A DNA stretch of 64,000 nt from Tenacibaculum aquimarinum (GTDB lineage: Bacteria; Bacteroidota; Bacteroidia; Flavobacteriales; Flavobacteriaceae): contig NZ_JAKGSC010000003.1 in assembly GCF_022478115.1 (NCBI RefSeq), positions 265,076-329,075 of the forward strand. The letters run 5' to 3'. This document shows, piece by piece, positions 26,137 to 33,636 of this stretch; position 1 is the first letter of the stretch, and each line of letters begins with the position of its first letter. A program made the position numbers and the translations under genes. The notes beneath the pieces were generated by a model that was not told the origin of the DNA, ran no database searches, and saw only the letters and a list, made by a program, of their open reading frames with translations.

Positions 26137-26209
26137 AGCGAAAGACCAGGTTCGAACTGGCGACATTCAGCTTGGAAGGCTGACGCTCTACCAACTGAGC
26201 TACTTTCGC
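26137..26209 (-). tRNA. tRNA-Gly (anticodon TCC)
   Basis: Read on the minus strand, the 73-base sequence folds into a full cloverleaf: acceptor GCGAAAG/CTTTCGC, D stem GCTC/GAGC, anticodon stem TCAGC/GCTGA with loop CTTCCAA (anticodon TCC), T arm GCCAG-TTCGAAC-CTGGT, discriminator T. CCA is not encoded. Confidence 0.96.
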
Positions 26210-26270
26210 GGGTAAAGAGCTGCAAATATAAGACCTATTTTTAGTTATGCAACCTTTTTTTAGAAAAAAA

Positions 26271-26717
26271 TTAATAAAATTTATTGTCTTCCCTCAACAC
26301 TTTTAAAAAATGAAATCCATATATATTATAACCTTCATTATAATAAAACTTATGAGATTGATTATTAACTACATACGTGTTTAATTCAATTGCTTCACAA
26401 CCTTTGGCAATTACATGAGTATTAATCCAATTAAAAAATTGCTTTCCTAATTTTTGCCCTCTATAAGCTTCGTCAATTACAACATGGTCTGGCTCTGCAC
26501 TTTTTCCAATATAATGTCTTGTTGAATACCATAAACCAGAAATGCCTATTAAATCACCGTTTAAATACATTCCTATGCATTCATAATTAGTTAGTGAAGC
26601 CATTTCTTTAACACGTTCTTCTAAAATATGCTTAGGTGTTTTAGTATTCAATTTTTGTAAAAGAGGAATTATTTTTAATATGTCTTTTGGAGCTATAGTT
26701 TGTATTTGAATACTCAT
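26271..26717 (-). CDS. GNAT family N-acetyltransferase
   Basis: From the ATG at 26717 the product has 148 residues. It contains SIQIQTIAPKDILKIIPLLQKLN at the start, a central strand PDHVVIDEAYRGQKLGKQFFNW in which RGQKLG is the acetyl-CoA loop, and the end NNQSHKFYYNEGYNIYGFHF typical of the fold. Substrate unknown. A longer frame reaching 26774 exists, but its extra residues run through the promoter region of the divergent gene and do not look like the family. It faces away from another GNAT gene, 67 bases apart. Confidence 0.9.
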   Translation of the reverse strand: MSIQIQTIAPKDILKIIPLLQKLNTKTPKHILEERVKEMASLTNYECIGMYLNGDLIGISGLWYSTRHYIGKSAEPDHVVIDEAYRGQKLGKQFFNWINTHVIAKGCEAIELNTYVVNNQSHKFYYNEGYNIYGFHFLKVLREDNKFY

Positions 26718-26784
26718 GGAAATATTTTTTGTAAATATATTGTTTGTATATTTCCTAACCAATAGAAAAGACAACGAGATAAAA

Positions 26785-27219
26785 ATGATAAAAAATATTT
26801 CTGCAGAAGAAACATATGCTATAAGAAAATCAGTTTTAAGAGAAGGTGTTGACTTGCCTTTTAAGTTTGATGGTGATTTTAATAAAGAAACCTTTCATTT
26901 GGGGGCTTTTAAAAATATTAAATTAGTAGGAATTGCTTCATTGATGAAAACTGAAAGTAATTTGTTATCATATAAGAAGCAGTATCAATTAAGAGGAATG
27001 GCAACTATAAATGATGTAAGAGGTTTAGGTTATGGTTCTAAAATTATTGATGAAGTAATTTTACAATTAAAAATGATGAATATCGAGTGTGTTTGGTGTA
27101 ATGCTAGAGAAATTGCAATCGATTTTTATATTAAAAAAGGGTTTAGTATTATTGGTAATCCTTTTACAATTAGTCAAATTGGGAAGCATTTTGTCATGTA
27201 TAAAAAAATCCCGAATTAA
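26785..27219 (+). CDS. GNAT family N-acetyltransferase
   Basis: From the ATG at 26785 the product has 144 residues. The core QLRGMATINDVRGLGYGSKIIDEVI holds the acetyl-CoA loop RGLGYG, followed by VWCNAREIAIDFYIKKGFSIIG. This spacing (WCNAR and AIDFYxKxGF) is the form found in many Bacteroidota GNATs of unknown substrate. The final codons and the stop (27217-27219) lie inside a hairpin that acts as terminator for the opposite-strand tRNA-Met, and perhaps for this gene too. Confidence 0.9.
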   Translation: MIKNISAEETYAIRKSVLREGVDLPFKFDGDFNKETFHLGAFKNIKLVGIASLMKTESNLLSYKKQYQLRGMATINDVRGLGYGSKIIDEVILQLKMMNIECVWCNAREIAIDFYIKKGFSIIGNPFTISQIGKHFVMYKKIPN

Positions 27220-27231
27220 AATTCGGGATTT
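27202..27231. terminator. Terminator of tRNA-Met overlapping the GNAT stop codon
   Basis: AATCCCGAAT (27207-27216) pairs with ATTCGGGATT (27221-27230) around TAAA. On the minus strand a seven-T run follows, a strong terminator for tRNA-Met; on the plus strand only four T follow. The hairpin loop contains the TAA stop of the GNAT gene. Confidence 0.85.
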
Positions 27232-27233
27232 TG

Positions 27234-27307
27234 TAGCGAAGACGGGATTTGAACCCGTGACCTCAGGGTTATGAATCCTGCGCTCTAACCAACTGAGCTA
27301 CCTCGCC
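27234..27307 (-). tRNA. tRNA-Met (anticodon CAT)
   Basis: On the minus strand the 74 bases fold as a cloverleaf: acceptor GGCGAGG/CTTCGCT (two G-U pairs), D stem GCTC/GAGC, anticodon loop TTCATAA, T arm ACGGG-TTCAAAT-CCCGT, discriminator A. The closing pair of the anticodon stem is an A-C mismatch. It starts with a paired G, not the initiator hallmark, so it is read as elongator Met; a lysidine-modified Ile tRNA is the alternative. CCA is not encoded. Confidence 0.92.
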
Positions 27308-27414
27308 TGATTGCGGGTGCAAATATAATTGAATTTTACTCTTTAACAAGGTATGTGCTTAATTTTTTTTAAAAAGAATTAATACTTATCTTGACGGCCA
27401 AACAAACAGCTAAT

Positions 27415-27795
27415 ATGAGTAAAATTAAATACGATTTAGAAATCCCAATACATGCATCGCCCAGTATGCTGTATCAATATATTTCTTCACCTTCTAATTT
27501 AGAGGAATGGTTTGCAGATAAAGTAAACGCAAGAGGTAAGGTGGTTACTTTTGAATGGGATGGAACAGAGGAACAAGCAGAGATTGTAACAAAAAAATCA
27601 GGAGAACGAATTAGATTTAAATGGCTCGAAAGTGAAGATGATGAAAGCTATTTTGAAATTAAAATTCAGGTAGATGCACTTACTAAAGACGTATCGTTAA
27701 TAGTTACAGATTTTGCTGAAGAAGATGAAGTGGAAGAATCGAAACAACTTTGGGGAAATCAAATTGAAGAATTAAGACATACAATTGGAGCTTAA
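27415..27795 (+). CDS. START-like (SRPBCC) domain protein
   Basis: From the ATG at 27415 the product has 126 residues. It shows the helix-grip pattern of small START/AHSA1-like proteins: DLEIPIHASPSMLYQYISSPSNLEEWFADKVN, then VVTFEWDGTEEQAEIV and IRFKWLESEDDESYFEIKIQ, and a C-terminal acidic helix LWGNQIEELRHTIG. This form is conserved in flavobacteria; ligand and role are unknown. A good terminator follows the gene at 27817. An earlier in-frame start at 27391 would add eight residues and is not needed. Confidence 0.9.
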   Translation: MSKIKYDLEIPIHASPSMLYQYISSPSNLEEWFADKVNARGKVVTFEWDGTEEQAEIVTKKSGERIRFKWLESEDDESYFEIKIQVDALTKDVSLIVTDFAEEDEVEESKQLWGNQIEELRHTIGA

Positions 27796-27816
27796 AATTC
27801 ATCAAAATAAATAAGT

Positions 27817-27844
27817 TAAACTCGGCAATTTGTCGAGTTTTTTT
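27817..27844 (+). terminator. Terminator of the START-like gene
   Basis: AACTCGGCA (27819-27827) pairs with TGTCGAGTT (27831-27839) with one G-U pair around a three-base loop, and seven T follow. Confidence 0.88.
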
Positions 27845-27877
27845 GTGTCTATTTCTAATTGAAATATACTAACTTTG
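27843..27877 (+). promoter_or_regulatory. Promoter of the class IV aminotransferase gene
   Basis: TTG at 27843-27845, 24 bases, then TAACTTTG at 27870-27877 (TAnnTTTG). The start codon is only 19 bases further on, so the leader is very short. Confidence 0.55.
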
Positions 27878-27896
27878 CACTGTAAAATTTTATTGA

Positions 27897-28730
27897 ATGA
27901 TTAATTATAACGGAGACTTATCTCAAACTGAAAATGTAAATATTTCTATTGAAAATAGAGGGTTTAAGTATGGAGATGCTATTTTTGAAACCATTAAAAT
28001 AAATAACGGAAGAGTAGTTTTTTTTGAAGACCATTATTTTCGTTTAATGGCTTCAATGAGAATGTTAAGAATGAAAATTCCAATGCATTTTACATTAGAG
28101 TTTCTTGAGCAAGAAATTTTAAAAACTGTTGCTACACAAGATAAAGCAAATTCTTTTAGAGCACGTCTAACCGTATATAGGAAAGACGGAGGTTTATACA
28201 CGCCAAATACAAATGAAGTTGATTTTTTAATTGAGGTTTCAGCCAACACTTTTCAAACTAAAGAATCGTATTCGATTGATTTATATAAAGATTTTTATAA
28301 TTTTTCTGGGCTTTTATCAACCATAAAAACAAATAATAGAATGGTAAATACACTTGCAAGTATTTATGCTTCTGAAAATGATTTTGATAATTGTGTTTTA
28401 TTAAATGAACGCAAAGGTGTTGTGGAAGTTACAAACGGAAATATTTTTATTATTAAAGGGAAAACAATTAAAACACCAGCAATAACTGAAGGTTGTATTA
28501 AAGGAATTGTTAGAAAAAAGGTAATTGAGATTATTGAAAAGCATCCAGATTTTAATATTGAAGAAACTGTTATTTCTCCTTTTGAAATTCAAAAAGCAGA
28601 TGAAGTTTTTATAACCAATGCAATAGTTGGTATTCAACCTGTAACTAAATATAGAAAGAAAGAGTTTTCTGTAGCAGTAAGCTCTAAGCTTCAAAGTAGC
28701 TTAAAATTACTAGAAATTACAGGGAAGTAG
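27897..28730 (+). CDS. Class IV aminotransferase (BCAT/aminodeoxychorismate lyase-like)
   Basis: The 277-residue protein has the fold-type IV pattern: RGFKYGDAIFETIKINNGRVVFFEDHYFRL at the N terminus, a PLP lysine expected in STIKTNNRMVNTLASIYA, and the C-terminal ITNAIVGIQPVTKY, with the phosphate-binding TEGCIKGIVR. The family includes branched-chain aminotransferases, D-amino-acid aminotransferases and PabC. The length and the short VTNGNIFII/ EVFITNAIVGIQPV motifs favour a PabC-like enzyme, but no folate or branched-chain genes are adjacent, so the substrate is left open. It converges with the yqgE-type gene (4-base gap). Confidence 0.9.
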   Translation: MINYNGDLSQTENVNISIENRGFKYGDAIFETIKINNGRVVFFEDHYFRLMASMRMLRMKIPMHFTLEFLEQEILKTVATQDKANSFRARLTVYRKDGGLYTPNTNEVDFLIEVSANTFQTKESYSIDLYKDFYNFSGLLSTIKTNNRMVNTLASIYASENDFDNCVLLNERKGVVEVTNGNIFIIKGKTIKTPAITEGCIKGIVRKKVIEIIEKHPDFNIEETVISPFEIQKADEVFITNAIVGIQPVTKYRKKEFSVAVSSKLQSSLKLLEITGK

Positions 28731-28734
28731 TTAT

Positions 28735-29292
28735 TTAATTTAGGTTAATATCACTCGGTGCATTTGCCCAGAGTTTATACTTGCCACCTTTTTGAAGTAA
28801 TTTGTTTTTCCATATAGTTTCATTGTCTGTTGCAAAGATATTAGGAAAATCATTTTCAGAAATAAACCAAGAATTGGTTGTTAATTCATCATTTAATTGA
28901 TTGGCTCCCCAACCAGAATAACCTAAGAAAAAACGAATCTCATTACTTTTTATTAATTTATTAATCAATAAAGTTTTTAAAGACTCAAAATTACCTCCCC
29001 AATAAATGCCATTAGCAACTTCTATGCTATTAGGAATTAAATCTGGAACATTGTGTACAAAATATAAATTATCTTGTTCTACAGGGCCGCCTTGAAATAC
29101 TGTAAAATTACAATCTATTTCAGGAATTAAATCGTTAACAGTATAAGGTAAAGGTCTATTTAAAATAAAACCAACAGTATTTTTATCTGTATGTTCAGTA
29201 AGAAGCACAATAGATCTTTTAAACGAATTATCGTTTAAAATAGAAGGCTCGGCAATTAATAATCTTCCTTTTGTTGGTTTTAGGGTAGTCAT
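28735..29292 (-). CDS. YqgE/AlgH family protein (UPF0301)
   Basis: The 185-residue protein carries the full UPF0301 signature: GRLLIAEPSILNDNSFKRSIVLLTEH, GFILNRPL, VFQGGPVEQDNLYFVHN and FLGYSGWGANQLNDEL. AlgH is implicated in gene regulation in Pseudomonas, but no molecular role is settled. In flavobacteria it usually sits near the HU gene, as here (102 bases upstream, same strand). A terminator hairpin separates the two genes, so they are probably independent transcripts. Confidence 0.93.
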   Translation of the reverse strand: MTTLKPTKGRLLIAEPSILNDNSFKRSIVLLTEHTDKNTVGFILNRPLPYTVNDLIPEIDCNFTVFQGGPVEQDNLYFVHNVPDLIPNSIEVANGIYWGGNFESLKTLLINKLIKSNEIRFFLGYSGWGANQLNDELTTNSWFISENDFPNIFATDNETIWKNKLLQKGGKYKLWANAPSDINLN

Positions 29293-29337
29293 ACACTTTT
29301 AAGTTATGATATATTAAAAGTAGTGATTTTTAGCAAA

Positions 29338-29370
29338 TAAAAAAACTCTCTTAAAAATAAGAGAGCTTTT
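29338..29370 (-). terminator. Terminator of the HU gene
   Basis: On the minus strand CTCTCTTA at 29346-29353 and TAAGAGAG at 29358-29365 form an 8-bp stem with an AAAA loop (plus-strand coordinates), and the minus-strand transcript continues into seven T. Confidence 0.85.
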
Positions 29371-29394
29371 TATATAAAAAAACTTTTAATTTTT

Positions 29395-29667
29395 TTAGTT
29401 TACAGCTTTAGATAAACCTGCACCAGCTTTAAATTTAGCTACGTTTTTAGCTTGAATTTGGATAGCTTTTCCAGTTTGTGGATTTCTTCCAGTTCTTGCA
29501 GCTCTTTTAGATACTGACCAAGTTCCCCATCCAACTAAAGATACTTTACCACCTTTTTTTAAAGTAGAAGTTACGTTATCTGTTAAAGAGTCTAAAGCAG
29601 CTTTAGCTGCAGCTTTTGAAATTCCTGCATCAGCAGCCATTGCATCAATTAATTCTGATTTGTTCAT
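29395..29667 (-). CDS. HU family DNA-binding protein
   Basis: This 90-residue protein is a canonical [21 protein letters not shown] at the start, the beta-arm region [30 protein letters not shown] with the conserved RNP tip, and the C-terminal [12 protein letters not shown]. It is a histone-like dimer that bends and compacts DNA. The promoter upstream is one of the best in the window (TTG-N19-TATATTTG), and a strong terminator follows, as expected for an abundant protein. Confidence 0.97.
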   Translation of the reverse strand: MNKSELIDAMAADAGISKAAAKAALDSLTDNVTSTLKKGGKVSLVGWGTWSVSKRAARTGRNPQTGKAIQIQAKNVAKFKAGAGLSKAVN

Positions 29668-29720
29668 AATCTGAATGATTTTTTTTAAATTAATATTATA
29701 TTTCGCTTTGTATAGCTCAA

Positions 29721-29750
29721 CAAATATAGCAGGAATAAGGGTTTGCGCAA
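29721..29750 (-). promoter_or_regulatory. HU gene promoter (TTG-N19-TATATTTG)
   Basis: On the minus strand TTG (29750-29748) is followed by a 19-base spacer and TATATTTG (29728-29721), the same geometry as the rpsA promoter. Transcription would start near 29716, about 50 bases before the ATG. Confidence 0.75.
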
Positions 29751-29854
29751 GTTTTCGCTCAAAAAAAAGGGTGTTTTGTTAATAAATGATACTAAATTGT
29801 TAATAACGAAAGCCAAAAAAGGTAAAATACGTCAATACCTTGCTATTGTTGGGC

Positions 29855-30799
29855 TTAAAGCATTTTAGAGTTTTCTGAAAAATGAAAGCCATTCAAAAGA
29901 CTTCTTGAATCCATTTTTTTCTTTCCAGAAAGTTTAATCTCATCTATAATAAGGTATCCATTATTAACTGCAACTTTTAGTTCTTTTTTGGTTGTAATTA
30001 AAGTTCCAACTTCTAAAGAGTGAGTTTCTTCTTCCTTGCTTACAGCGTAAATCTTAGCGCTTATTTCTTCATTATTAGTATGTATTAATGTCCAAGCTGC
30101 TGGAAATGGGTTTAAACCGCGTATTTTGTTATAAATTACATCTAAAGGTAAAGACCAATCTATTCTGCAATTATGTGGATATAATTTTGGAGCAGATTTT
30201 TCTTCTAATTCAGGTTGCTTTGTTGTTTTTACTTCCTCATTTGCAATTAAATCTACAGTTTCAGAAACTAAACCAGCACCAAGATGCATTAATTTATCAT
30301 GTAACTCTCCAACTGTTTCGTTATTTTTAATATCAATTCCCGATTGCAAAATAATTTCTCCCGTATCAATTTTATCATCAATAAAGAAAGTGGTAACACC
30401 TGTTTTTGTTTCTCCATTTATAATTGCCCAATGTATTGGCGCAGCACCTCGGTAATCTGGCAATAAAGAAGCGTGTAAATTAAATGTACCATATGCTGGC
30501 ATGTTCCAAACAGTTTTTGGTAACATTCTAAAAGCAACTACAATTTGTAAATTAGCATTTAATGCCTTTAATTCTTTTTGAAATTCTTCATTTTTTAAAT
30601 TTTTAGGTTGAAGAATTGGTAAGTTTTGAGAGCGTGCGTATTTTTTTACTGCAGATTCATTTAATTTTCTTCCACGTCCGGCAGGTTTATCAACCGCAGT
30701 TATAACACCAACAACGTTGTATTTATTTTCAACCAAATGTTGTAAAATAGTTACAGCAAAATCCGGTGTTCCCATAAACACAATGCGTATATCTCTCAT
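29855..30799 (-). CDS. fmt: Methionyl-tRNA formyltransferase
   Basis: Fmt adds a formyl group to initiator Met-tRNA. The 314-residue protein has IRIVFMGTPDFAVTILQ at the start, the folate and catalytic motif NLHASLLPDYRGAAPIHWAI (Asn-His region and the SLLP loop), FFIDDKIDTGEII, and the C-terminal OB-fold domain. Length is standard. It lies about 37 bases downstream of recQ on the same strand and 187 bases upstream of HU, a neighbourhood conserved in many flavobacteria. Confidence 0.96.
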   Translation of the reverse strand: MRDIRIVFMGTPDFAVTILQHLVENKYNVVGVITAVDKPAGRGRKLNESAVKKYARSQNLPILQPKNLKNEEFQKELKALNANLQIVVAFRMLPKTVWNMPAYGTFNLHASLLPDYRGAAPIHWAIINGETKTGVTTFFIDDKIDTGEIILQSGIDIKNNETVGELHDKLMHLGAGLVSETVDLIANEEVKTTKQPELEEKSAPKLYPHNCRIDWSLPLDVIYNKIRGLNPFPAAWTLIHTNNEEISAKIYAVSKEEETHSLEVGTLITTKKELKVAVNNGYLIIDEIKLSGKKKMDSRSLLNGFHFSENSKML

Positions 30800-30836
30800 T
30801 TTTATTAGTTTGAAGTTATCTTTTTTTAATTGCTGC

Positions 30837-32714
30837 TTATAGTTTGAAGAATTTATTTTGATTATTTAAACCAAGTTTTTCTTCGGATAAAAGCTGTCGC
30901 AAATGTACCAAAATGTCTTGTTCATCTGCATCTAAAAATGTACATATTTCTTTTGAAGAAAGAAGTTTCTTTTCTGCAATTAAAATTAGAATTTCTTTTT
31001 CTGAAATAGTTGATTTTGTTTTTTGTGCTGCCAAACAAACATCACACATTTTACATTTAGCGGCTTTTTTTTCACCAAAATAGGAGAGTAGCTGAATATT
31101 TCTACAGATTGAATCGTTTTCAATAAATGCTACAATGTTTTCTGCTTTTTGCTTTTTCTGACTTAGAAATTGTGTTATTTCTCTTGAACGCCTATTTATT
31201 GTTCTGTCATCTTCTCTTGCTTGTAAGAACTTAACTTCTGAGTTATTTGTTGCTTGTTTGTAGGTAAGTAAACCTTCGGTTTCTAGGCGTTCTAAATTTG
31301 TAATTACTTGGTTGGAAGTTATACTTGCCTTTTTTGCTAAAATAAATTCGTTAATTTTAGTTTCTTGTTCAAACAAACCGCCATATGTTCTTAATAAGGT
31401 TTTTATAAACTGCTTGTCGGCTTTATAGTTTAATATTCTTGAGCTGTTTACATTAAACTGCAAAGAAGATTTTTTAGCAAAATTAGTAGTAACTTCAATA
31501 ATGCCATTATTAACTAAAAGTGTAAGAACTGTTGCAGCTTTTGATGGTGTAAATTTATATTTTTTACAAAATTCTAAAAAATTGAAATCGTAAATTGTTT
31601 CTAATAACTCTCCTTTTGCAATTTGAAAATGTTGGTATAACTTCTTGTGAATTTCTTTAACTTCTGTAAGCGATGGAAGCGACATTTCTGTTTGTTCCTT
31701 AAAAGCTCTAATGTCATTTGCATTTTTTAGTAAAACAGCAAAAGATTTTTTACCGTTTCTTCCTGCTCTTCCTGCTTCTTGTAGGTAGTTTTCTACACTA
31801 TTCGGAAAATCATAATGGACAACTACTTTAACATTGGCTTTGTCAATTCCCATTCCAAAAGCATTTGTTGCCACCATAATTGGCGTTTTTTCCGTCATCC
31901 AATTTTCAAAAGCAACCTCTTTTTCTATGTTAGATAAACCGCCGTTATAAAAACTACTTTTAAATCCGTTTGCATTTAAAAAACTAGAAATTTGTGCTGT
32001 CTTTTTTCTTGAATTTACATAAACAATTGCTGGAGAAGTAGTTTTAGTAAAAATTTGTTTCAACCGATACAGTTTATCTTCAATTGTAAATATTTGATAT
32101 GCTAAATTGTCTCTAAAAAATGATTTCTTAAAAATTGTAGTTGCTTCTAAATCCAAACTTTTAGAAATATCGTCTAAAACTTTTTTGGTTGCAGAAGCTG
32201 TTAAAGCAATAGTTGTAGCTTCTGGTTTTAATTCTCTTAGCTTATTAATGTTTCTGTAAGAAGGTCTAAAATCGTGGCCCCATTCAGAGATACAATGTGC
32301 TTCATCAATAGCAATTATAGAAACGTTTAATTCTTTTATTTTTTGTTGAATTAGAGCAGATTGTAAACGTTCTGGTGAAATATATAAGAATTTATAATTA
32401 CCAAATTTTAAATTGTCAAAAATGGTAACAATTTCATCGGGTGTGCTTTTTGAAGGAATTGTGGTCGCTTTAATTCCGCGTTTTTGTAAACCTTCAACTT
32501 GATCTTGCATTAATGCAATAAGTGGAGAAATAACAATACAAATTCCATCTAAAATAACTCCAGGAACCTGAAAACAAACAGATTTTCCACCACCTGTTGG
32601 CAGTAAAGCAATGGTGTTTTTTTTTGCTAATACAGCATTTATTATTTCGGCTTGCGGTTCTCTAAAACTAGTGTGTTTCCAATATTTTTGTAGTATTTCT
32701 AAAGGAGAAATCAT
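30837..32714 (-). CDS. recQ: ATP-dependent DNA helicase RecQ
   Basis: The 625-residue protein shows the superfamily 2 motifs: Walker A LLPTGGGKSVCF, DEAH in AIDEAHCISEWGHDFRP (the aromatic-rich loop after it is RecQ specific), TIALTASATKKV, and VI in QEAGRAGRNGKK. A zinc-binding CKMCDVC lies in the RQC region near the C terminus, but no clear HRDC domain follows, so this is a short RecQ. It unwinds DNA in repair and recombination. Its start overlaps the stop of the AAA ATPase gene by four bases (ATGA), so translation is probably coupled. Confidence 0.95.
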   Translation of the reverse strand: MISPLEILQKYWKHTSFREPQAEIINAVLAKKNTIALLPTGGGKSVCFQVPGVILDGICIVISPLIALMQDQVEGLQKRGIKATTIPSKSTPDEIVTIFDNLKFGNYKFLYISPERLQSALIQQKIKELNVSIIAIDEAHCISEWGHDFRPSYRNINKLRELKPEATTIALTASATKKVLDDISKSLDLEATTIFKKSFFRDNLAYQIFTIEDKLYRLKQIFTKTTSPAIVYVNSRKKTAQISSFLNANGFKSSFYNGGLSNIEKEVAFENWMTEKTPIMVATNAFGMGIDKANVKVVVHYDFPNSVENYLQEAGRAGRNGKKSFAVLLKNANDIRAFKEQTEMSLPSLTEVKEIHKKLYQHFQIAKGELLETIYDFNFLEFCKKYKFTPSKAATVLTLLVNNGIIEVTTNFAKKSSLQFNVNSSRILNYKADKQFIKTLLRTYGGLFEQETKINEFILAKKASITSNQVITNLERLETEGLLTYKQATNNSEVKFLQAREDDRTINRRSREITQFLSQKKQKAENIVAFIENDSICRNIQLLSYFGEKKAAKCKMCDVCLAAQKTKSTISEKEILILIAEKKLLSSKEICTFLDADEQDILVHLRQLLSEEKLGLNNQNKFFKL

Positions 32715-33253
32715 ACTTTTAAATCCAAGTGATTCAAAATAAAATTTGTTCTGTCTTCAATACTTCCAAAAGGAACTTCAATTAACGTATAACCAATTTC
32801 TTCGTATGCATTTCTTAAGAAAATGTCTATTTCTTGAGACTGTTCAAAAGTTTCATATCTCTCATTATCAGAAGTGTATATGTTTTTCCAAGGAGGAAAA
32901 ATAAAAAGTTTAGTATAATTGTACTCTTTACCTTTTTCTTTAAAATTTTCTGGATAATCAGTTTTAAAAAAATCCATATAAGCATAAACGTCTGGTATTC
33001 CTCTATCAAAAAACACGTGTTTCTGTTCGCTTTTATGAGCTTCTTCAAATTGCTGAATTCTTCCTTCTAACAATTTTTCGCTAAATAATAATGGTTGTGT
33101 TAAGAATAGTTGATCTATTCCTTCTTTTTGAGCTTTTAAGGTTACTTCTCTAGAAACTTCTTCCATACAAGAAAACCCTAAATTTTTCAATTCGTTTAAC
33201 ACTGTTGTTTTTCCAGTTCCTGGACCTCCAATAAGAACAATTTTTTGTTGCAT
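32711..33253 (-). CDS. AAA_28-type ATP-binding protein (NadR-like kinase fold)
   Basis: The 180-residue protein has a Walker A loop GGPGTGKTTVL at the very start and HVFFDRGIPDVYAYMDFF, which looks like a nucleoside/NadR-like kinase DR motif. It then has LFIFPPWKNIYTSDNERYE, the AAA_28 hallmark. It likely phosphorylates a small molecule or hydrolyses ATP; the substrate is unknown. It is the first gene of the recQ-fmt group. Its -7 box (33258-33265) lies so close to the ATG that the mRNA may be leaderless. Confidence 0.88.
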   Translation of the reverse strand: MQQKIVLIGGPGTGKTTVLNELKNLGFSCMEEVSREVTLKAQKEGIDQLFLTQPLLFSEKLLEGRIQQFEEAHKSEQKHVFFDRGIPDVYAYMDFFKTDYPENFKEKGKEYNYTKLFIFPPWKNIYTSDNERYETFEQSQEIDIFLRNAYEEIGYTLIEVPFGSIEDRTNFILNHLDLKV

Positions 33254-33257
33254 GTAG

Positions 33258-33265
33258 CAAATGTA
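33258..33265 (-). promoter_or_regulatory. -7 element directly before the AAA ATPase gene
   Basis: TACATTTG on the minus strand ends four bases before the ATG at 33253, so the start point may fall on the start codon. No clear TTG at -33. Confidence 0.5.
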
Positions 33266-33296
33266 AAATTTAAATGGTTAAAAATAATAAATAGTG

Positions 33297-33304
33297 TAAT
33301 TTTG
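33297..33304 (+). promoter_or_regulatory. -7 element before the DUF493 gene
   Basis: TAATTTTG (TAnnTTTG) lies 36 bases before the ATG at 33341, divergent from the AAA ATPase promoter 31 bases away. Confidence 0.5.
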
Positions 33305-33340
33305 TGGCTTATTATTTGTAAACAATTTCAGAAAAGATTT

Positions 33341-33622
33341 ATGGAAGATAAAAAAGCATTTTATATAAAGCTAAAAGCACAGTTAGATGATACTACAGAA
33401 TTTCCTGCAGATTACATGTACAAATTTATTGTACCAACAGATGGAAATCAAGTGCAAGAAGTTGAGGATTTATTTGATGACTCTGGAGCAGTTATAAAAA
33501 CAAAAAAATCTAAAACAGGAAAATATTGTAGTGTTTCTATAGTTTTAAAGGTGGCAAGTTCCGATAAGGTTATATCTTATTACAAAAAAGCAGAAGGTAT
33601 TAAAGGAATTATCTCATTATAG
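33341..33622 (+). CDS. DUF493 (YbeD-like) family protein
   Basis: From the ATG at 33341 the product has 93 residues. It is a small ferredoxin-like fold: FPADYMYKFIVPTDGNQVQEVEDLF, TKKSKTGKYCSVSIVLKVASSDKVISYYKKAEGI. This is the DUF493/YbeD pattern; the E. coli protein influences lipoate-related and other pathways, but no function is proven. It precedes the first foldase gene by 14 bases and is probably co-transcribed. A longer frame from 33245 overlaps the divergent gene and is not supported. Confidence 0.9.
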   Translation: MEDKKAFYIKLKAQLDDTTEFPADYMYKFIVPTDGNQVQEVEDLFDDSGAVIKTKKSKTGKYCSVSIVLKVASSDKVISYYKKAEGIKGIISL

Positions 33623-33636
33623 TAAATTTAAAAAAA

